DNA of 54,396 bases from an uncultured Eubacteriales bacterium (GTDB lineage: Bacteria; Bacillota; Clostridia; Oscillospirales; Acutalibacteraceae). Below are positions 36,008-44,961 of the stretch, piece by piece. Both the position numbers and the translations under genes were made by a program. The stretch is from positions 1 to 54,396 of the forward strand of contig OMUY01000014.1 in assembly GCA_900314355.1 (NCBI GenBank), in the 5' to 3' direction. Below the pieces are notes generated by a model that saw only the letters and a program-made list of their open reading frames with translations, had not been told where the DNA came from and did not search any database. The stretch's first letter is position 1. The number at the start of each line of letters is the position of its first letter.

Positions 36008-38194
36008 ATGAGTGAAAAAGCTATGGAAATCGGCAGAGAAAAATATGCCGGCCTCAGACAGCGTCTTGTCGAATCGTATTCTCAGGACGATGTAAAGCTC
36101 GTTGACAAGGCTTTTGACTATGCGAATAAAGCACATGCCGAGCAGAAAAGGAAATCGGGAGAACCTTACATAATACATCCCGTTGCCGTTGCGGAAATTC
36201 TCCTCGATTTAGGAATGGACGCTCCGAGTCTATGCGCCGCTCTTCTCCATGACGTTGTGGAGGATACCGCCGCGACATATGATGACATAAAGGAAAATTT
36301 CGGTCAGGAGATAGCCGACCTCGTAGACGGCGTAACTAAAATTTCCAGACTTAAAGTCCATTCAAAAGAAGAACAGCAGAACGAATACCTCAGAAAAATG
36401 ATGATGGCCATGTCAAAGGACATAAGGGTTATCATTATTAAACTTGCCGACAGAGTTCACAATATCAGAACTTTGCAATATATGCCGGAGGAAAAAAGAA
36501 GACTTACGGCAAAGGAGACGCTTGAAATTTACGCACCTATAGCGCACCGCCTCGGTATCAGACAATTTAAGGAAGAGCTTGAGGACAAGTCTATTCAGTT
36601 CCTCGACCCCGTAGCTTATAAGGATATTCAGGACAAATTGGCTCAGCAGGAGCCCTTGAGAAAAGAATATCTCGAAGGCATAATGAAAAGGATAGCCGAC
36701 AGGGTTCACGAGACGATGCCTTCGGCTCAGATTGACGGCAGAATAAAATCGGTTCACGGAATATACAGAAAAATGTATATGAAGGGGAAATCGTTCGACG
36801 AAATTTACGACGTCTACGCCGTAAGAATAATAGTTGACACCGTAGAGGAATGTTACAACTGTCTCGGAATAGTTCACGACCTCTACCGCTCTGTACCGGG
36901 CAGATTCAAAGATTATATTTCTATGCCGAAACCAAATATGTATCAGTCTCTTCACACTACGTTGATAGGCTCCGAAGGGATTCCTTTCGAGGTGCAGATA
37001 AGAACGTGGGAAATGCACAGAAACGCGGAATACGGCGTAGCGGCTCACTGGAAATATAAGCTCGGCAGAACAGACAAGGACGTAGACCAGAGAGTAGTCT
37101 GGATAAGACAGATGCTTGAAACTCAGCAGGAGTCCGGAAATCCGGCCGAACTCGCGCAGGATATAAAATCTGATCTTATTCCCGATGAAGTTTTCGCTCT
37201 CACTCCGAAAGGAACCGTAATTTCCCTCCCCGAAGGAGCTACGGCGATAGATTTTGCGTACGCCATTCATTCCGAAGTGGGCAACCATATGACCGGAGCC
37301 AAAATAAACGGAAGAATAGCACCTATCGACAGCCAGATAAAAACAGGCGATATCGTGGAGATACTCACGTCAAAATCTCAGGGCAAACCGTCAAGAGACT
37401 GGCTGAATATCGCAAAAACGAGTGGGGCCAAATCAAAAATACGTTCGTGGTTCAAGCGAGAGAGAAGAGAAGAAAATATCGTAGAAGGCAAAGCGATTTT
37501 TGAGAGCAATATCAAGAAAAACGGTCTTAAATTCGACGATGAAACTCTTGAAAATCTGCTTATGCAGTCGGCGGAGAAAAACCATCAGAACTCAATAGAC
37601 GATTTGTTCGCAGCCATAGGATATGGCGGTCTGAGTGTCCAGAGGATAATTCCGTTTTTCAGAGAGGCGTATCAAAAGACAAAGAAAGAGGAAAGTCAGG
37701 CGGAGGTAAGACTTACAAAACCGTCATATACCGAGGCCGGCGGCGTAATAGTCGAGGGAATTGACAACTGTCCCGTCAAACTTTCAAGGTGCTGCAGTCC
37801 AATTCCGGGCGACGACATCATCGGTTATATAACGAGAGGTCACGGAGTATCTGTTCATAAAAGGACATGTCCAAACGTTCCGGCGGATATAGAACATTCT
37901 GAGCAGCCGGACAGATGGATACCTGTCCACTGGGCGGACGAAAAGCCGGGCAACAATTATTTTTCTGTAACTATCGCGATCTACTGCAACGACAGAATGT
38001 CTCTTCTTGCCGACGTATCTACGCTTCTTTCTAATATGCACGTAAATATTAATGAGGTAAAGACTAGAAATCTGAAAAACATGATGGTGCTTTATTTCAG
38101 CATTGTCGTCACCAGCGCGGAGCAGATGAACTCTATCATAAGCAGGCTTGAAAAAATAAAAGGTGTGATAAGAGTTGAAAGAGCGAACGGTTAA
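36008..38194 (+). CDS. relA: Bifunctional (p)ppGpp synthetase/hydrolase (Rel/SpoT family)
   Basis: 728 residues, full length. N-terminal HD hydrolase domain (ALLHDVVEDT, H81/D82); synthetase domain with the RFKDYISMPKPNMYQSLHT core (RxKD type, as in bifunctional Rel) near 300 and FEVQIRTWEMHRNAEYG. Then come TGS (FALTPKGTVISLPEGATAID), a helical/zinc-finger-like region with SRCCSPIPGDDIIGY, and a C-terminal ACT domain. It makes and degrades the alarmone (p)ppGpp in response to amino-acid starvation on the ribosome. AGGAGG lies 8 bases before the ATG. It is the second gene behind recJ, an arrangement common in Clostridia. Confidence 0.97.
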   Translation: MSEKAMEIGREKYAGLRQRLVESYSQDDVKLVDKAFDYANKAHAEQKRKSGEPYIIHPVAVAEILLDLGMDAPSLCAALLHDVVEDTAATYDDIKENFGQEIADLVDGVTKISRLKVHSKEEQQNEYLRKMMMAMSKDIRVIIIKLADRVHNIRTLQYMPEEKRRLTAKETLEIYAPIAHRLGIRQFKEELEDKSIQFLDPVAYKDIQDKLAQQEPLRKEYLEGIMKRIADRVHETMPSAQIDGRIKSVHGIYRKMYMKGKSFDEIYDVYAVRIIVDTVEECYNCLGIVHDLYRSVPGRFKDYISMPKPNMYQSLHTTLIGSEGIPFEVQIRTWEMHRNAEYGVAAHWKYKLGRTDKDVDQRVVWIRQMLETQQESGNPAELAQDIKSDLIPDEVFALTPKGTVISLPEGATAIDFAYAIHSEVGNHMTGAKINGRIAPIDSQIKTGDIVEILTSKSQGKPSRDWLNIAKTSGAKSKIRSWFKRERREENIVEGKAIFESNIKKNGLKFDDETLENLLMQSAEKNHQNSIDDLFAAIGYGGLSVQRIIPFFREAYQKTKKEESQAEVRLTKPSYTEAGGVIVEGIDNCPVKLSRCCSPIPGDDIIGYITRGHGVSVHKRTCPNVPADIEHSEQPDRWIPVHWADEKPGNNYFSVTIAIYCNDRMSLLADVSTLLSNMHVNINEVKTRNLKNMMVLYFSIVVTSAEQMNSIISRLEKIKGVIRVERANG

Positions 38195-38235
38195 TTAAAT
38201 CTTCTTGATAGAATTTTTTACGGAGGCAGAATCAA

Positions 38236-38478
38236 ATGAAGAAAAAACTTTATTTATCGGATACCGATAAAAAAATAGGCGGAGTATGCGGCGGAATAGC
38301 AGAGTATTTCGGAATTGACTCCACCATTGTGAGACTTATATTCGTGATATTGTCGTTGGGATTCGGAGTAGGCGCTTTTACTTATATCATCGCATGGATA
38401 ATTATCCCAAAAAGAGGAGAAAACGGCGAAAACTATGTTGACCCCAACGATCACTATAATCCGGCGCAGAATATGTAA
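38236..38478 (+). CDS. PspC-domain membrane protein
   Basis: 80 residues. The PspC fold is clear: [34 protein letters not shown], one or two hydrophobic stretches ([20 protein letters not shown]) and an acidic tail. In other bacteria PspC proteins sense or respond to envelope stress; stand-alone copies have unknown roles. It sits 41 bases behind relA with GGAGG upstream, probably in the same transcript. Confidence 0.9.
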   Translation: MKKKLYLSDTDKKIGGVCGGIAEYFGIDSTIVRLIFVILSLGFGVGAFTYIIAWIIIPKRGENGENYVDPNDHYNPAQNM

Positions 38479-38538
38479 TTAAAAACAAAAACGATTCGGG
38501 GCGGGTTTTCTTCCTGCCCTTGAGAAAGATGTGAAAAA

Positions 38539-39006
38539 ATGAAGGCTGTAATTCAGAGAGTATTGAATTCATCGGTAACTGTCGGCGGTGAAACCGTAGG
38601 CAAAATTGAAAAAGGCTGTCTTGTTCTTCTCGGCGTTATGGACGGCGACACGGAAAAAGAGGCGAAGCTTATGGCGGACAAGGTCTCGTCTCTTAGAATT
38701 TTCGAGGACGAAAACGAAAAGATGAACCTTTCTGTCAAGGACGTCGACGGTGAAATTCTCGTTGTGAGCCAGTTCACTCTCTGCGCCGACGTCCACAAGG
38801 GCAACAGACCTTCTTTCACCCCTTCCGCCGCGCCGGAAACAGCCAAAAATCTGTATATATATTTTATGGAAATGCTGAAAGAAAACGGCATAAAAAAAGT
38901 TGAGCACGGAATATTCGGCGCCGATATGAAGGTGTCTATTTTAAACGACGGACCCTGCACCATTTTATTCAACACCGATGAATGGGCGCGCGGTAAAAAA
39001 CAGTAA
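38539..39006 (+). CDS. dtd: D-aminoacyl-tRNA deacylase
   Basis: 155 residues. DTD removes D-amino acids (and glycine mis-charged on tRNA-Ala) from tRNA. Signature motifs: SQFTLCADVHKGNRPSF near residue 77, and NDGPCTILF near 132, where most have NxGPVT. N-terminal MKAVIQRVLNSSVTVGGE is typical. It lies between pspC and an MBL gene (10-base gap), in a conserved Clostridial order with relA and hemZ. Confidence 0.97.
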   Translation: MKAVIQRVLNSSVTVGGETVGKIEKGCLVLLGVMDGDTEKEAKLMADKVSSLRIFEDENEKMNLSVKDVDGEILVVSQFTLCADVHKGNRPSFTPSAAPETAKNLYIYFMEMLKENGIKKVEHGIFGADMKVSILNDGPCTILFNTDEWARGKKQ

Positions 39007-39016
39007 AATATTTGTT

Positions 39017-39673
39017 ATGGAAAAATTTTCGATAAAAACCATAGCGAGCTTTCCGCTCGGAGAAAACTGCTATATTGTCACGGATAATTCGAAAGATATT
39101 TCTTTCGTCGTAGACCCTGGCGCTTTGAACAGTGATCTGAAAAAATATTTTTCTTCCGCAAATTTCGATTTAAAATACATCCTTTTGACACACGGTCATT
39201 TTGACCATATCGGAGCGGTGTCGTATTTAAAGGAAAAATATCCCGGAGCTAAAATCGTTATAAGCAAAGAGGACGCGAAGATAACAGGCGACCTTGTTTT
39301 AAACGGCTCGTCGTCTTTTAATCTGAACGAGGCGTTTGATTTTAAGCCTGATATCACGGCGGCGGACGGGGGCTTAATCGATTTCGGAGATAAAAAAATC
39401 AAAGTTGTCTCGGTCCCTGGACATTCGGCGGGATCCGTATTGTATATTTTTGAAGATATGATTTTTTCAGGCGACACGCTTTTCTCTTCCGACATAGGCA
39501 GAACGGACTTGCCCGGCTCTGTGCCAGAAAAAATGAAAGAGTCCCTTGAAAAAATAAGAGAACTGGACGATGAAACGGATTATAAAATATATCCGGGGCA
39601 TATGAGCGATACTACGCTGAGTTATGAAAAAAAGAATAATTTTTTTCTCTCGGACGAATATCTCGGACAATAA
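39017..39673 (+). CDS. MBL-fold metallohydrolase, glyoxalase II-like
   Basis: 218 residues. Metal motif LTHGHFDHIGAVSYL (HxHxDH) near residue 57, then SGDTLFSSDIGRTDLPG near 155 and YPGHMSDTT near 195. This is the hydroxyacylglutathione-hydrolase-like/YqgX type common beside dtd and hemZ in Clostridia. Its substrate is not established. The ATG at 39017 is chosen because the family N-terminus (FPLGENCYIV) begins there; the ribosome site is weak and the gene is only 10 bases behind dtd, so it may depend on coupling. Confidence 0.85.
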   Translation: MEKFSIKTIASFPLGENCYIVTDNSKDISFVVDPGALNSDLKKYFSSANFDLKYILLTHGHFDHIGAVSYLKEKYPGAKIVISKEDAKITGDLVLNGSSSFNLNEAFDFKPDITAADGGLIDFGDKKIKVVSVPGHSAGSVLYIFEDMIFSGDTLFSSDIGRTDLPGSVPEKMKESLEKIRELDDETDYKIYPGHMSDTTLSYEKKNNFFLSDEYLGQ

Positions 39674-39731
39674 ATTGTAAAAATATAATCAAGCAATAAA
39701 ATTTTGCGAAAACAAATCGGGTAAATAAAAA

Positions 39732-41195
39732 TTGGAACTTTTTATAAAAGGTCATCCCTTCGTCTATGAGACGCAGAACGTCGTCAGAATATTTTTTCCT
39801 AACGACAAAATAGAGGTAAAGGAAACAGGATATCCGGTGACAGGCGAGTTTGTCACAACTGAAGTTTTTTCCGATTCTGGCAGCGCCGTAATATACAATG
39901 AGGTTTATTTGTTCGGAAAAACATTGAATGATAAGATTATTATCCCGTCTGTCAAAACAGACGACAAACTTGTCGAGGCAAATATAGCGCTCAGTCTTTA
40001 CGATATGCTGTCCGCTTTGACAGGTTATACTCCGCCTTGGGGAATACAGACAGGCATAAGACCTGTAAAGCTCGCGAGAAAATATATAAAATCGGTAGGA
40101 CCGCAGAAAACCATAGAACATTTTGAAAATGATCTTCAGGTGCGTCCCGACAAAGCGGAGCTTGCGGTAGAAGTCGGACTGAATGAGGAAGAAATCATTT
40201 CCCGTTCCGGAGAAAAATCATGCTCTGTATATATTTCCATACCGTTCTGCCCGACAAGATGCGATTACTGCTCGTTTGTGTCCCACGACATCGCAGGAGC
40301 GAAAAAGCTTATACCCGAGTATATCAACACACTAAAAAAAGAAATCGGCGCAGTTTCCGGAATAATAAAAAATCTCGGGCTTAAGACAGAGACGATTTAT
40401 TTCGGCGGCGGCACGCCTACATCGCTTTCCGCAAGTCAGCTTGATGACGTCCTTTCGGAGACGGCGGCGGATTTTGACGTTCCGTCATTAATGGAATTTA
40501 CGGTTGAGGCCGGCAGACCTGACACTATTAATTACGAAAAGATGAAAATTCTGAAAAATTACGGTGTCGGCAGAATAAGCGTAAATCCACAGACTTTTTC
40601 GGACGAAATAAGGCGCAATATCGGCAGACGCCATACGACGGCTCAGTTTTATTCCGCTTATGAAGACGCCGTAAAGGCCGGGTTTGACGATATCAATATC
40701 GATTTAATAGCGGGACTTCCCGGAGATACGGTTGAAAATTTTTCCGACGGAGTGAAAAAGGCTGTCGAACTCGGCAGCGCCAACATAACAGTCCATACTC
40801 TCGCGTTAAAAAGAGCGTCGGAACTTGTCACCGATAAAAAAGAGAGAACCGTTTCAAAACTTACCGACGAAATGATAAATAATTCTCAAAAACTCTTGAG
40901 AGAAAACGGATATATCCCGTACTATATGTACAAGCAGTCAAAATCGGTGGGCAATCTTGAAAATGTCGGCTGGTCAAAACCCGGCGAAGAGGGATGCTAC
41001 AATATATACATGATGGACGAGACCCACTCCGTTTTATCGGCAGGAGCCGGCGCGGTGACTAGGCTCAAGTCTTTCAGACCCGAAAAAATCGAGAGGATAT
41101 ATAATTTCAAATATCCGTTTGAATATATTTCAAGACAGGATATACTTGAGGAAAGAAAAAAGAAAATAACGGAATTTTACAGGGATAATTTTTGA
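39732..41195 (+). CDS. hemZ: Coproporphyrinogen III dehydrogenase-like radical SAM protein HemZ
   Basis: 487 residues. A HemZ-specific N-terminal domain of about 165 residues (with YTPPWGIQTGIRPVKLARKY) precedes a HemN-type radical SAM core: cluster motif PFCPTRCDYCSFVSHD, FGGGTPTSLSA, ISVNPQTFSDEIR, then FDDINIDLIAGLPGDT. HemZ proteins resemble oxygen-independent coproporphyrinogen oxidase, but several HemN-like proteins act in other reactions, so haem synthesis is not certain. Starts with TTG at 39732; the ribosome site is weak (GGGT). Confidence 0.9.
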   Translation: MELFIKGHPFVYETQNVVRIFFPNDKIEVKETGYPVTGEFVTTEVFSDSGSAVIYNEVYLFGKTLNDKIIIPSVKTDDKLVEANIALSLYDMLSALTGYTPPWGIQTGIRPVKLARKYIKSVGPQKTIEHFENDLQVRPDKAELAVEVGLNEEEIISRSGEKSCSVYISIPFCPTRCDYCSFVSHDIAGAKKLIPEYINTLKKEIGAVSGIIKNLGLKTETIYFGGGTPTSLSASQLDDVLSETAADFDVPSLMEFTVEAGRPDTINYEKMKILKNYGVGRISVNPQTFSDEIRRNIGRRHTTAQFYSAYEDAVKAGFDDINIDLIAGLPGDTVENFSDGVKKAVELGSANITVHTLALKRASELVTDKKERTVSKLTDEMINNSQKLLRENGYIPYYMYKQSKSVGNLENVGWSKPGEEGCYNIYMMDETHSVLSAGAGAVTRLKSFRPEKIERIYNFKYPFEYISRQDILEERKKKITEFYRDNF

Positions 41196-41224
41196 TTTAA
41201 ACCGTCCCGGGAGAAAATAATCAT

Positions 41225-43003
41225 ATGGCAGAGAAAAAGAGGAAAAAACAGTCGTTGCTGAACGGCGCGCTCATTTTGTTTATCGCGTCTGCTTTCGCCG
41301 AAATAGTCGGAGTTTTATACAAAATACCGCTTACGGATATTATCGGCGCGGTCGGCAGAGGATATACGGGCACGGCATATAATATCTATATCCCAATTTA
41401 CAATATCGCGATGTCCGGACTGCCGGTAGCTATTTCAAAGCTTGTGTCGGAGTCGGCGGCAAACGGAAATTTCAAAGATGTAAAAAAGATATTCAAGGTA
41501 GCGTTCAGACTGTTTTTCGTTATCGGCGCAGTCGGAACAGCAGTTCTTTTCGCTTTAGCTTATCCTTATGCAAAATCAATAGACTCCATTCAGTCTCTGC
41601 CGTCTATTCTCATGATCGCCCCGGCTGTATTTTTCTGCAGCCTTATGTCCACTTACAGAGGATATTATTCCGGACTCAGAAATCAGAACCCTCACGCCAT
41701 TTCACAGATGGTAGAGGTTTTAGGCAAAGTCGCGTTCGGTCTTTCGCTTTCTTATCTTGTTCAAAAAATAGCGATGCAGGAATTTTCCGCCGGAAATCCC
41801 GTATTCGGAGTTGTATGCAAGACAAAGGAAGAAGCTATAAGCGCTATGACTCCCTACGCCGCCGCCGCTTCTATTTTCGGCGTAACAATGGGCGCAGTTT
41901 GTTCTCTTATATACCTTGTAATAAGGGATAAAATCGCAGGCGACAAGATAACAAAAGAAGAAATCGCGTCTTCTCCGGAGCCGAGAAACTCAAAACAGCT
42001 GAGGAAACTTCTTATTTCCATAGCAGTTCCCGTAGTGGTCAGCTCTATTGTAATGAACATTTCAAACCTTATAGATTCATGGTCTATACAATTCAGACTC
42101 CAGAGCGCAATCAATTCAAATCTCGGAGTTATAGAAAATATGTTCTCTTCCGCAATTTCAAACGAAGCCGCAATGAGTCTGACGGAGCTTAAATCATATA
42201 TTTACGGCGCATATGAAATAGCTCTCGATTTCAGAAATCTTGTGCCTTCCGTTATGACGAGCCTCGGACTCAGCGCGATTCCTGTTTTGTCTGAGGCGTG
42301 GGCTATGAAAAACAAGAGAACTATCACATCGTCTATCGAGTCTGTTACGAGAACAAATATGATTATTTCTCTCCCGGCAGGTATCGGTATGGCAGTTCTC
42401 GCACGGCCTATTCTCGACTTGGTCTACGGCGTCAGGCCGTCTAACGCAATATCTTCGCCAGTCATGGCATATTACGGACTTTTTACATTCATCATGGCGT
42501 TCGGCACTCCTGTTATCAATATGCTTCAGGGAATAGGCAGACAGGATATTCCGATGAAAACAGTATCTGCGGCGGCAATAGTTAAAGTCGCGGTGAACTT
42601 TATTCTTGTCGGAATACCGTCGATAAATATCTACGGCGCAATAATCGGAACGTTCCTTTTCTATTTCATCTCTCTTTCCCTTAATCTTTACTACCTTATT
42701 AAAATAACAAATGTAAAGATGAATTTATTCTCAGTATTTATCAAACCTCTTTTCTGTTCACTCATCTGCGGCGCGAGCGCGTGGGGATTTAACGGACTTC
42801 TGAGCGATTATATCCCGTCTTTCGGCGAAGGACGCAGATTTTCAACTTCGTCCGTTTCCTGCATCGTCGCAATACTCATCTCCATAGTAATTTATGCACT
42901 TGCCCTTCTTTTCACAAAGGCTATCGCAAAAGAAGACCTCGAGATGCTTCCGGGCGGGAAAAAACTTTCGCCTGTGCTTGAAAGGCATAATCTTCTCGGA
43001 TGA
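41225..43003 (+). CDS. Polysaccharide/lipid flippase of the MATE-like MOP superfamily (SpoVB/YabM-like)
   Basis: 592 residues, about 14 membrane helices. N-terminal GALILFIASAFAEIVGVLYKIPLT and SGLPVAISKLVSESAANGN are typical of SpoVB/YabM. It probably flips lipid-linked envelope precursors. It stands 29 bases behind hemZ. Together with mazG, hup, rqcP, divIC and the S1 gene it keeps the order of the Bacillus yabM-yabR cluster. Confidence 0.9.
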   Translation: MAEKKRKKQSLLNGALILFIASAFAEIVGVLYKIPLTDIIGAVGRGYTGTAYNIYIPIYNIAMSGLPVAISKLVSESAANGNFKDVKKIFKVAFRLFFVIGAVGTAVLFALAYPYAKSIDSIQSLPSILMIAPAVFFCSLMSTYRGYYSGLRNQNPHAISQMVEVLGKVAFGLSLSYLVQKIAMQEFSAGNPVFGVVCKTKEEAISAMTPYAAAASIFGVTMGAVCSLIYLVIRDKIAGDKITKEEIASSPEPRNSKQLRKLLISIAVPVVVSSIVMNISNLIDSWSIQFRLQSAINSNLGVIENMFSSAISNEAAMSLTELKSYIYGAYEIALDFRNLVPSVMTSLGLSAIPVLSEAWAMKNKRTITSSIESVTRTNMIISLPAGIGMAVLARPILDLVYGVRPSNAISSPVMAYYGLFTFIMAFGTPVINMLQGIGRQDIPMKTVSAAAIVKVAVNFILVGIPSINIYGAIIGTFLFYFISLSLNLYYLIKITNVKMNLFSVFIKPLFCSLICGASAWGFNGLLSDYIPSFGEGRRFSTSSVSCIVAILISIVIYALALLFTKAIAKEDLEMLPGGKKLSPVLERHNLLG

Positions 43004-43070
43004 TGAAACCGGTACTGATCTTTAAAAAATTGAGAATAGTATCAATTAAACTGAACCCATAAAAATATTC

Positions 43071-43099
43071 TTGCAAATTTAAATGGAAAAGTATATAAT
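43071..43099 (+). promoter_or_regulatory. Sigma-A promoter for mazG
   Basis: TTGCAA (43071-43076), 17-base spacer, TATAAT (43094-43099), 49 bases before the ATG. Confidence 0.72.
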
Positions 43100-43147
43100 A
43101 GAAATTCGGAAACTATTATAATTCAGTAAGAAATCTGAGTAAAAAAA

Positions 43148-43861
43148 ATGACAGAAAATTTTAATTTTAAAGATAATTACAACATAGATGATCTTCTTGA
43201 AATAATGAAGATTCTCAGAGCTCCCGGCGGATGTCCCTGGGATATGGCGCAGACTCACGCGTCAATAAAAAAAGATTTTATCGAGGAGACGTACGAGGTC
43301 ATAGAGGCTATCGACAAGGAAAGCCCCGATATGATGAAAGAGGAGCTTGGCGACGTATTGATGCAGGTTGTCTTTCATTCTCAGATAGAGACGGAAAAAG
43401 GCAATTTCAATTTTGACGACGTATGCGACGGCATTTGCAAAAAGCTTATTCTCCGCCATCCTCATGTTTTCGGATCTGTTGAGGCCGATACCGTGGACAA
43501 GGTTTTGACGAACTGGGACGACATCAAGAGAAAAGAGAAAAATCAAAAGACTGCGGCAGATGCGATGAACGCCGTTCCGAAAGAGCTGCCCGCTTTAATG
43601 AGAGCCGAAAAATTGGAAGGGAAGGCTTTTAAAGCGGGTTACGGCTCAAAAGAAAGAGACGAGAGGTTAAAATGCCTTAAAGAATCTTTAGACAAAGTGT
43701 ATTCAAACCCCGACGATATAAATCCCGAAAAAATCGGAAGACTTCTTCTTGCCGTGTGCGGACTTGCGAAATCGGAGGATATTGACGCCGAGGAAGCACT
43801 TCGCGATGTGAGCGACGAGTACATCAAGGAATTTTCGGAGTTTGAAAAAAAACAGCAATAA
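43148..43861 (+). CDS. mazG: Nucleoside triphosphate pyrophosphohydrolase MazG
   Basis: 237 residues with two MazG repeats. The first holds the catalytic acids: LRAPGGCPWDMAQTHASIKK, then EETYEVIEA and EELGDVLMQVVFHSQ (ExxE and ExxD). The second half (LPALMRAEKLEGKAFKAGY to EEALRDVSDEYIKEFSEFE) is the shorter C-terminal repeat. It hydrolyses (d)NTPs to monophosphate and pyrophosphate and cleans aberrant nucleotides. It corresponds to the MazG part of YabN; the YabN methyltransferase-like domain is missing. Confidence 0.95.
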   Translation: MTENFNFKDNYNIDDLLEIMKILRAPGGCPWDMAQTHASIKKDFIEETYEVIEAIDKESPDMMKEELGDVLMQVVFHSQIETEKGNFNFDDVCDGICKKLILRHPHVFGSVEADTVDKVLTNWDDIKRKEKNQKTAADAMNAVPKELPALMRAEKLEGKAFKAGYGSKERDERLKCLKESLDKVYSNPDDINPEKIGRLLLAVCGLAKSEDIDAEEALRDVSDEYIKEFSEFEKKQQ

Positions 43862-44029
43862 AGAATGATATATAGTTGTCTTTTTTGCGGCTAATCATGT
43901 CTAAATAAATTATTTTGAAATAAATAATCCAATTTTTTATTTTTTATTAATTTATTGAAAAAATAAATTCCATTCCATTTAAAAATAATAAATATTGCAT
44001 AAATCGATTTCCGGCATAAAAATTAATAC

Positions 44030-44058
44030 TTGACAAAAGACTGTGCGAGTTGTATTAT
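44030..44058 (+). promoter_or_regulatory. Sigma-A promoter of hup
   Basis: TTGACA (44030-44035), 17-base spacer, TATTAT (44053-44058). The 319-base gap before hup otherwise holds only AT-rich DNA and the leader described at 44104. Confidence 0.82.
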
Positions 44059-44103
44059 TTTAAAAGCGATTATGCTGTAATCGTGAATTAAATTTATTTC
44101 GGA

Positions 44104-44155
44104 CCAAATGAAGCGTGTTTATTCAGTTAGACTCCGCTTTAATCTATATATTTGG
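44104..44155 (+). promoter_or_regulatory. Structured 5' leader hairpin of hup
   Basis: Nested pairing: CCAAAT (44104-44109) with ATTTGG (44150-44155), and AAGCG (44111-44115) with CGCTT (44135-44139). A second hairpin CGATTA/TAATCG lies just upstream. It ends about 12 bases before the AGGAGG site. Possible regulation of HU synthesis; not matched to a known family. Confidence 0.4.
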
Positions 44156-44180
44156 AATATCAATCAGGAGGAAAAGAAAC

Positions 44181-44456
44181 ATGAATAAGACTGAACTCAT
44201 CGGTGCGGTTGCCGCTAAGACGGGTCTTTCCAAGAAGGACGCCGAGAAGGCTCTTTCCGCAGTTATCTCTACTGTTTCGGAATCCCTTGCAAAAGGCGAG
44301 TCCGTTCAGCTTGTAGGCTTCGGCACGTTTGAGGTCAGGGAACATTCCGCGAGAATGGGAAGAAACCCTGCGAACGGAGAAGCAATAGAAATCCCTGCGT
44401 CTAAGGTCCCTGCTTTCAAAGCGGGCGTAGCTCTTAAAAAAGCAGTCAACGGCTGA
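44181..44456 (+). CDS. hup: HU family DNA-binding protein
   Basis: 91 residues, the normal HU length. It starts [20 protein letters not shown] and carries [20 protein letters not shown] and [20 protein letters not shown] (the DNA-clasping beta arm with the conserved proline). It is a nucleoid-compacting protein. AGGAGG lies 7 bases before the ATG. It has its own strong promoter and terminator within the yab-like cluster. Confidence 0.97.
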   Translation: MNKTELIGAVAAKTGLSKKDAEKALSAVISTVSESLAKGESVQLVGFGTFEVREHSARMGRNPANGEAIEIPASKVPAFKAGVALKKAVNG

Positions 44457-44485
44457 TAGGCATTATATTTTAAATTTTTTTTCGG

Positions 44486-44511
44486 AGAACCGTTTCGGCG
44501 GTTCTTTTTTG
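44486..44511 (+). terminator. Terminator of hup
   Basis: AGAACCG (44486-44492) pairs with CGGTTCT (44499-44505), followed by T6. Confidence 0.88.
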
Positions 44512-44600
44512 TTTTGTGTCACGGTAAACAGCGTTAAAACCGTTCAATATTGATTTAATTTTAAAGTAATAATATCAGATTATATTCGGAGGGGTGTGTA

Positions 44601-44840
44601 ATGAGACTCGATAAATATCTGAAAGTATCAAGACTTGTAAAAAGAAGAACTGTTGCAAACGAGCTTTGCGACGCCGGTCATGTTGAGGTTAACTCCAAAG
44701 TCCAGAGAGCGTCATACGATGTAAAGCCCGGCGATATAATCTGTCTCAGAATAGGCTCGAACGAGATGAAAGTCCGCGTCGAGAACGTAAACGAATATTC
44801 CACAAAGGAAAGCGCGTCGGAGATGTACACGGCGCTTTAG
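44601..44840 (+). CDS. rqcP: S4-domain RNA-binding protein RqcP (YabO)
   Basis: 79 residues, a single S4 domain: MRLDKYLKVSRLVKRRTVAN, ELCDAGHVEVNSKV and KPGDIICLRI. This is the RqcP/YabO family, a component of ribosome quality control that helps RqcH add Ala tails on stalled large subunits. Its place behind hup and mazG is the conserved Firmicute position. GGAGG lies upstream. Followed not by yabP/yabQ but by the unrelated gene at 44962. Confidence 0.93.
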   Translation: MRLDKYLKVSRLVKRRTVANELCDAGHVEVNSKVQRASYDVKPGDIICLRIGSNEMKVRVENVNEYSTKESASEMYTAL

Positions 44841-44961
44841 TACGGCTGTTAATTTCTTATTCCTTTTTTTTAACCGAGAATTTGCGCGAATTGCTTAGAT
44901 TTTTTCAAACTGCAAATTTTTGAACTTAACTTACAGGGAATTTACAAAAGGTGAAATAATT

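Noticed and set aside
36413-37288. Antisense frame of 291 codons in relA
   Set aside because: It shadows a well-conserved relA; the translation has no motif and low-complexity Tyr/Arg/Ser content.
38489-38516. Terminator behind the PspC gene
   Set aside because: GGGCGGG can pair with CCTGCCC, but no T-run follows; probably a leader structure or chance.
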